A stretch of DNA of 64,000 bases from positions 1 to 64,000 of the forward strand of contig NZ_BMVU01000018.1 in the NCBI RefSeq assembly GCF_014650875.1. The letters are read 5' to 3'. This DNA is from Streptomyces minutiscleroticus. GTDB lineage: Bacteria; Actinomycetota; Actinomycetes; Streptomycetales; Streptomycetaceae. The notes under the pieces were generated by a model. It was not told where the DNA came from. It did not search any database and worked only from the letters and a program-made list of their open reading frames with translations. The translations under genes and the position numbers were made by a program. This document shows positions 62,486-64,000 of the stretch, one piece after another (within the stretch, counting starts at the first letter, position 1; every line of letters begins with the position of its first letter).

Positions 62486-63203
62486 CTTCTGGACCGAGTT
62501 CCACGACTTCCTGTTCTCCGAGCAGCGCCACGCCCAGGCCGCGGAACTGCTCGACACCTCACCCCTGCTGTCCTTCCCGCCCGGATCGCGGGTGCTGGAC
62601 CTGTGCTGCGGTCCCGGGGTGTTCACCGTGCCCCTCGCCCGCCACGGCCACGACGTGACCGGGGTGGACCTGAGCCCGGCCATGCTGGACCGGGCCCGGA
62701 AACGGTCGGCCGACGCCGGCGCCGAGGTCACGTATGTACGGGCCGACGCACGCGAGTACGAGGCGCCGGGCCGCTTCGACGTCGTCCTCAATCTGTTCAC
62801 CTCGTTCGGGTACTTCGAGGACCCCGCCGACAACGCCCGCGTGCTGCGCACCCTGCACACCTGCCTGGCGCCCGGCGGCACCCTCGTCCTGGACCTCGCC
62901 GGCAAGGAACTGCTGGCCCGCAGGGTCACCCCGCCCAAGGTGGTGCGGCGCGGCGACGACCTGATGGTGCAGACCGACACCGTGCTGGACGACTGGGCGC
63001 GGCTGCGCAGCGACTGGGTGCTGGTCCGGGGCGAGCGGGTGACCAGAGCCACACTGGTGTGGTTCGTGTACAGCGCCGTGGAGTTGCGGGCGATGGTGGA
63101 GGAGGCGGGTTTCGGCCGGGTGGAGGTGTTCGGCGGCTTCGACGGCCGCCCTTACGACGAGGACGCCGAGCGCCTGGTCCTGCGGGCGGTCCGCGAGGAG
63201 TGA
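62454..63203 (+). CDS. class I SAM-dependent methyltransferase
   Basis: 249 residues. SAM-binding motif I VLDLCCGPGVFTVPLARHG, then VTGVDLSPAMLDRARKRSA, DVVLNLFTSFGYFEDPADNA RVL and LAPGGTLVLDLAGKEL, the usual order for small-molecule methyltransferases. ATG 62454 has AAAGGAG eleven bases before it. Last gene of the riboswitch-controlled cluster; a second cobalamin riboswitch begins about 80 bp after its stop. Substrate unknown, presumably the ligation product. Confidence 0.92.
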   Translation: MTRTGGFQDDDFWTEFHDFLFSEQRHAQAAELLDTSPLLSFPPGSRVLDLCCGPGVFTVPLARHGHDVTGVDLSPAMLDRARKRSADAGAEVTYVRADAREYEAPGRFDVVLNLFTSFGYFEDPADNARVLRTLHTCLAPGGTLVLDLAGKELLARRVTPPKVVRRGDDLMVQTDTVLDDWARLRSDWVLVRGERVTRATLVWFVYSAVELRAMVEEAGFGRVEVFGGFDGRPYDEDAERLVLRAVREE

Positions 63204-63284
63204 CGGGAGCGCAGGAGGTGTACGGCCGGACGAGCAGGCCCTTTCGCCCTCGCTCCGGGGGGCCGTGCCATCACCGGGTCATCA

Positions 63285-63465
63285 CCGCGACGGGAGACAG
63301 GAAGCCGGGGCGATTCCGGCACGGTCCCGCCACTGTGACCGGGGAGTGCACCCCTTTTGCACGCCACTGCGCGCCGCGCGGGAAGGTCGACCAGGGCTTC
63401 AAGAACCGGGGGATCGCCCACGGCGCAGGAGGAAGCCGCCCGAGCCCTGACCGACGACCTGCGAG
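63285..63465 (+). ncRNA. second cobalamin riboswitch, no clear target gene
   Basis: Near-consensus aptamer: CAGGAAGCCGGGGCGATTCC at 63298 on, ACGGTCCCGCCACTGTGA, a second GCCACTGCG near 63363, CGGGAAGGTC near 63379, and a 3' end GAGCCCTGACCGACGACCTG near 63441-63460. It follows the methyltransferase gene on the same strand. No convincing start codon or gene follows before the opposing STAS gene, so its target may have been lost or lies in the small RNA itself. An open frame (ARALTDDLREQIDELQARR) overlaps the 3' end but has no start. Confidence 0.85.
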
Positions 63466-63524
63466 AACAGATCGACGAACTGCAGGCGCGGCGGCGGCCG
63501 GAACGCGGGCGAGCGGCCGGCCGG

Positions 63525-63554
63525 GTGTCCGTACAGGCAAGACCGTACGGACAC
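63525..63554 (+). terminator. terminator-like hairpin after the second riboswitch
   Basis: GTGTCCGTAC and GTACGGACAC form a perfect 10-bp stem with a 10-base loop, about 60 bp downstream of the riboswitch. It could be the switch's terminator or simply end the cluster transcript. Confidence 0.65.
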
Positions 63555-63707
63555 TCCCGTCAGGACGGGCGTCAAGTCCGCGCGCTTACCGCCGCCTTGG
63601 CCGTCGCCCGCGATCACCGCTCGGACGCTGTGGCGACCGGGGCCAGCCGGTGTCTTCGGCACGGCCCCTTGCCCGCTTCGCCCGCATGCCGCGAACAAGG
63701 GCGAGGC

Positions 63708-64000
63708 TCAGGCCGTGAGCGCCTGCTGCAGGGTGGGATAGCAGCCGATGACGGCCTCCAGGCCGCTGAGCCCGACGACCCGCTGCACGGTCGCCCGCAC
63801 CCCGGCCGGACGCACCCAACCGGACGCGGACCTGACGGCGCAGTGCAGCCTGACCAGGGCGTTGATGCCGGAGGAAGCCATGAAGCCGACCCACCTGCAG
63901 TCGACCACCACCCGCACGGGATACTGCCTGCGGTCGACGGTGAGCACCTGGCGCAGCCGCCCGGCGGTGTGCGGGTCGGCCTCGCCCTACAGACGCAGGA
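63708..64000 (-). pseudogene. STAS-domain protein, C-terminal part with nonsense codon
   Basis: The minus-strand frame entering from the window edge reads GEADPHTAGRLRQVLTVDRR then VDCRWVGFMASSGINALVRL and the end YPTLQQALTA, an anti-sigma-factor antagonist (STAS) domain with the usual Ser in the FMASSG loop. An in-frame TAG at 63987-63989 falls where the family has LRLxGE, so either this is a pseudogene or translation restarts at GTG 63947 without the first strands. The 5' end lies outside the window. Confidence 0.6.

Overview
High GC with strong G/C bias at third codon positions, GTG/TTG starts, many GTGA stop/start overlaps and families such as MEDS-STAS sensors, CadI/ArsI-type lyases and PRISE reductases point to a Streptomyces or close relative. 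Single- or few-gene redox units, each next to its own regulator, alternate with broken insertion sequences and with no housekeeping genes. This fits an accessory region such as a chromosome arm. I saw no tRNA, rRNA, CRISPR array, phage module or intact transposon.

Layout. 0-11 kb: an HxlR/MFS exporter pair; a VOC protein, SDR and TetR unit; a TetR-controlled SDR-AKR-SDR operon with two matching palindromic operators; remnants of ISAs1, Tn3, ISL3, IS256, IS30 and IS630 elements. 11-18 kb: secreted proteins on the minus strand (FG-GAP propeller, phospholipase D-like protein, a trypsin-fold/FG-GAP protein lacking the catalytic His, its truncated copy, a small secreted protein). 18-25 kb: transposase debris around an Rrf2-linked redox operon and an internally deleted Tn3 transposase. 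27-37.5 kb: a MEDS-STAS/ATPase signalling pair, a UvrA2-like protein, a membrane protein, and an ADH...SRPBCC-ADH group. 37.7-41.6 kb: a 1301-residue protein joining a class I terpene synthase, a squalene-cyclase-like barrel and a BBE-type flavin oxidase. 42-51 kb: more transposase debris, then F420-reductase-like/LysR, SDR/XRE, PRISE reductase and OYE/MerR units. 51-55 kb: a small two-gene operon and an arsenic locus (arsR-acr3-arsC, divergent arsI). 56-64 kb: a ferric-reductase-like protein, then a cobalamin riboswitch upstream of five coupled genes (GHMP kinase with a frame break, PLP enzyme, ATP-grasp ligase, MFS exporter, methyltransferase), followed by a second cobalamin riboswitch with no clear gene behind it, and a STAS-domain end.

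Two loci stand out. The 58-63.2 kb cluster has the parts for a small amino-acid-derived product: side-chain phosphorylation, PLP-dependent substitution, amide ligation, methylation and export. Its cobalamin riboswitch suggests it is switched off when B12 is plentiful, so a cobalt/metal chelator or a B12-sparing metabolite is a reasonable but unproven guess. The terpene cyclase-oxidase fusion has intact DDxxD and NSE motifs, a DxDTT motif in the barrel and the His/Cys pair expected for bicovalent FAD. It could make and oxidise a terpene on one polypeptide.

All functions are inferred from reading the translations and sequence patterns. No database search was run.
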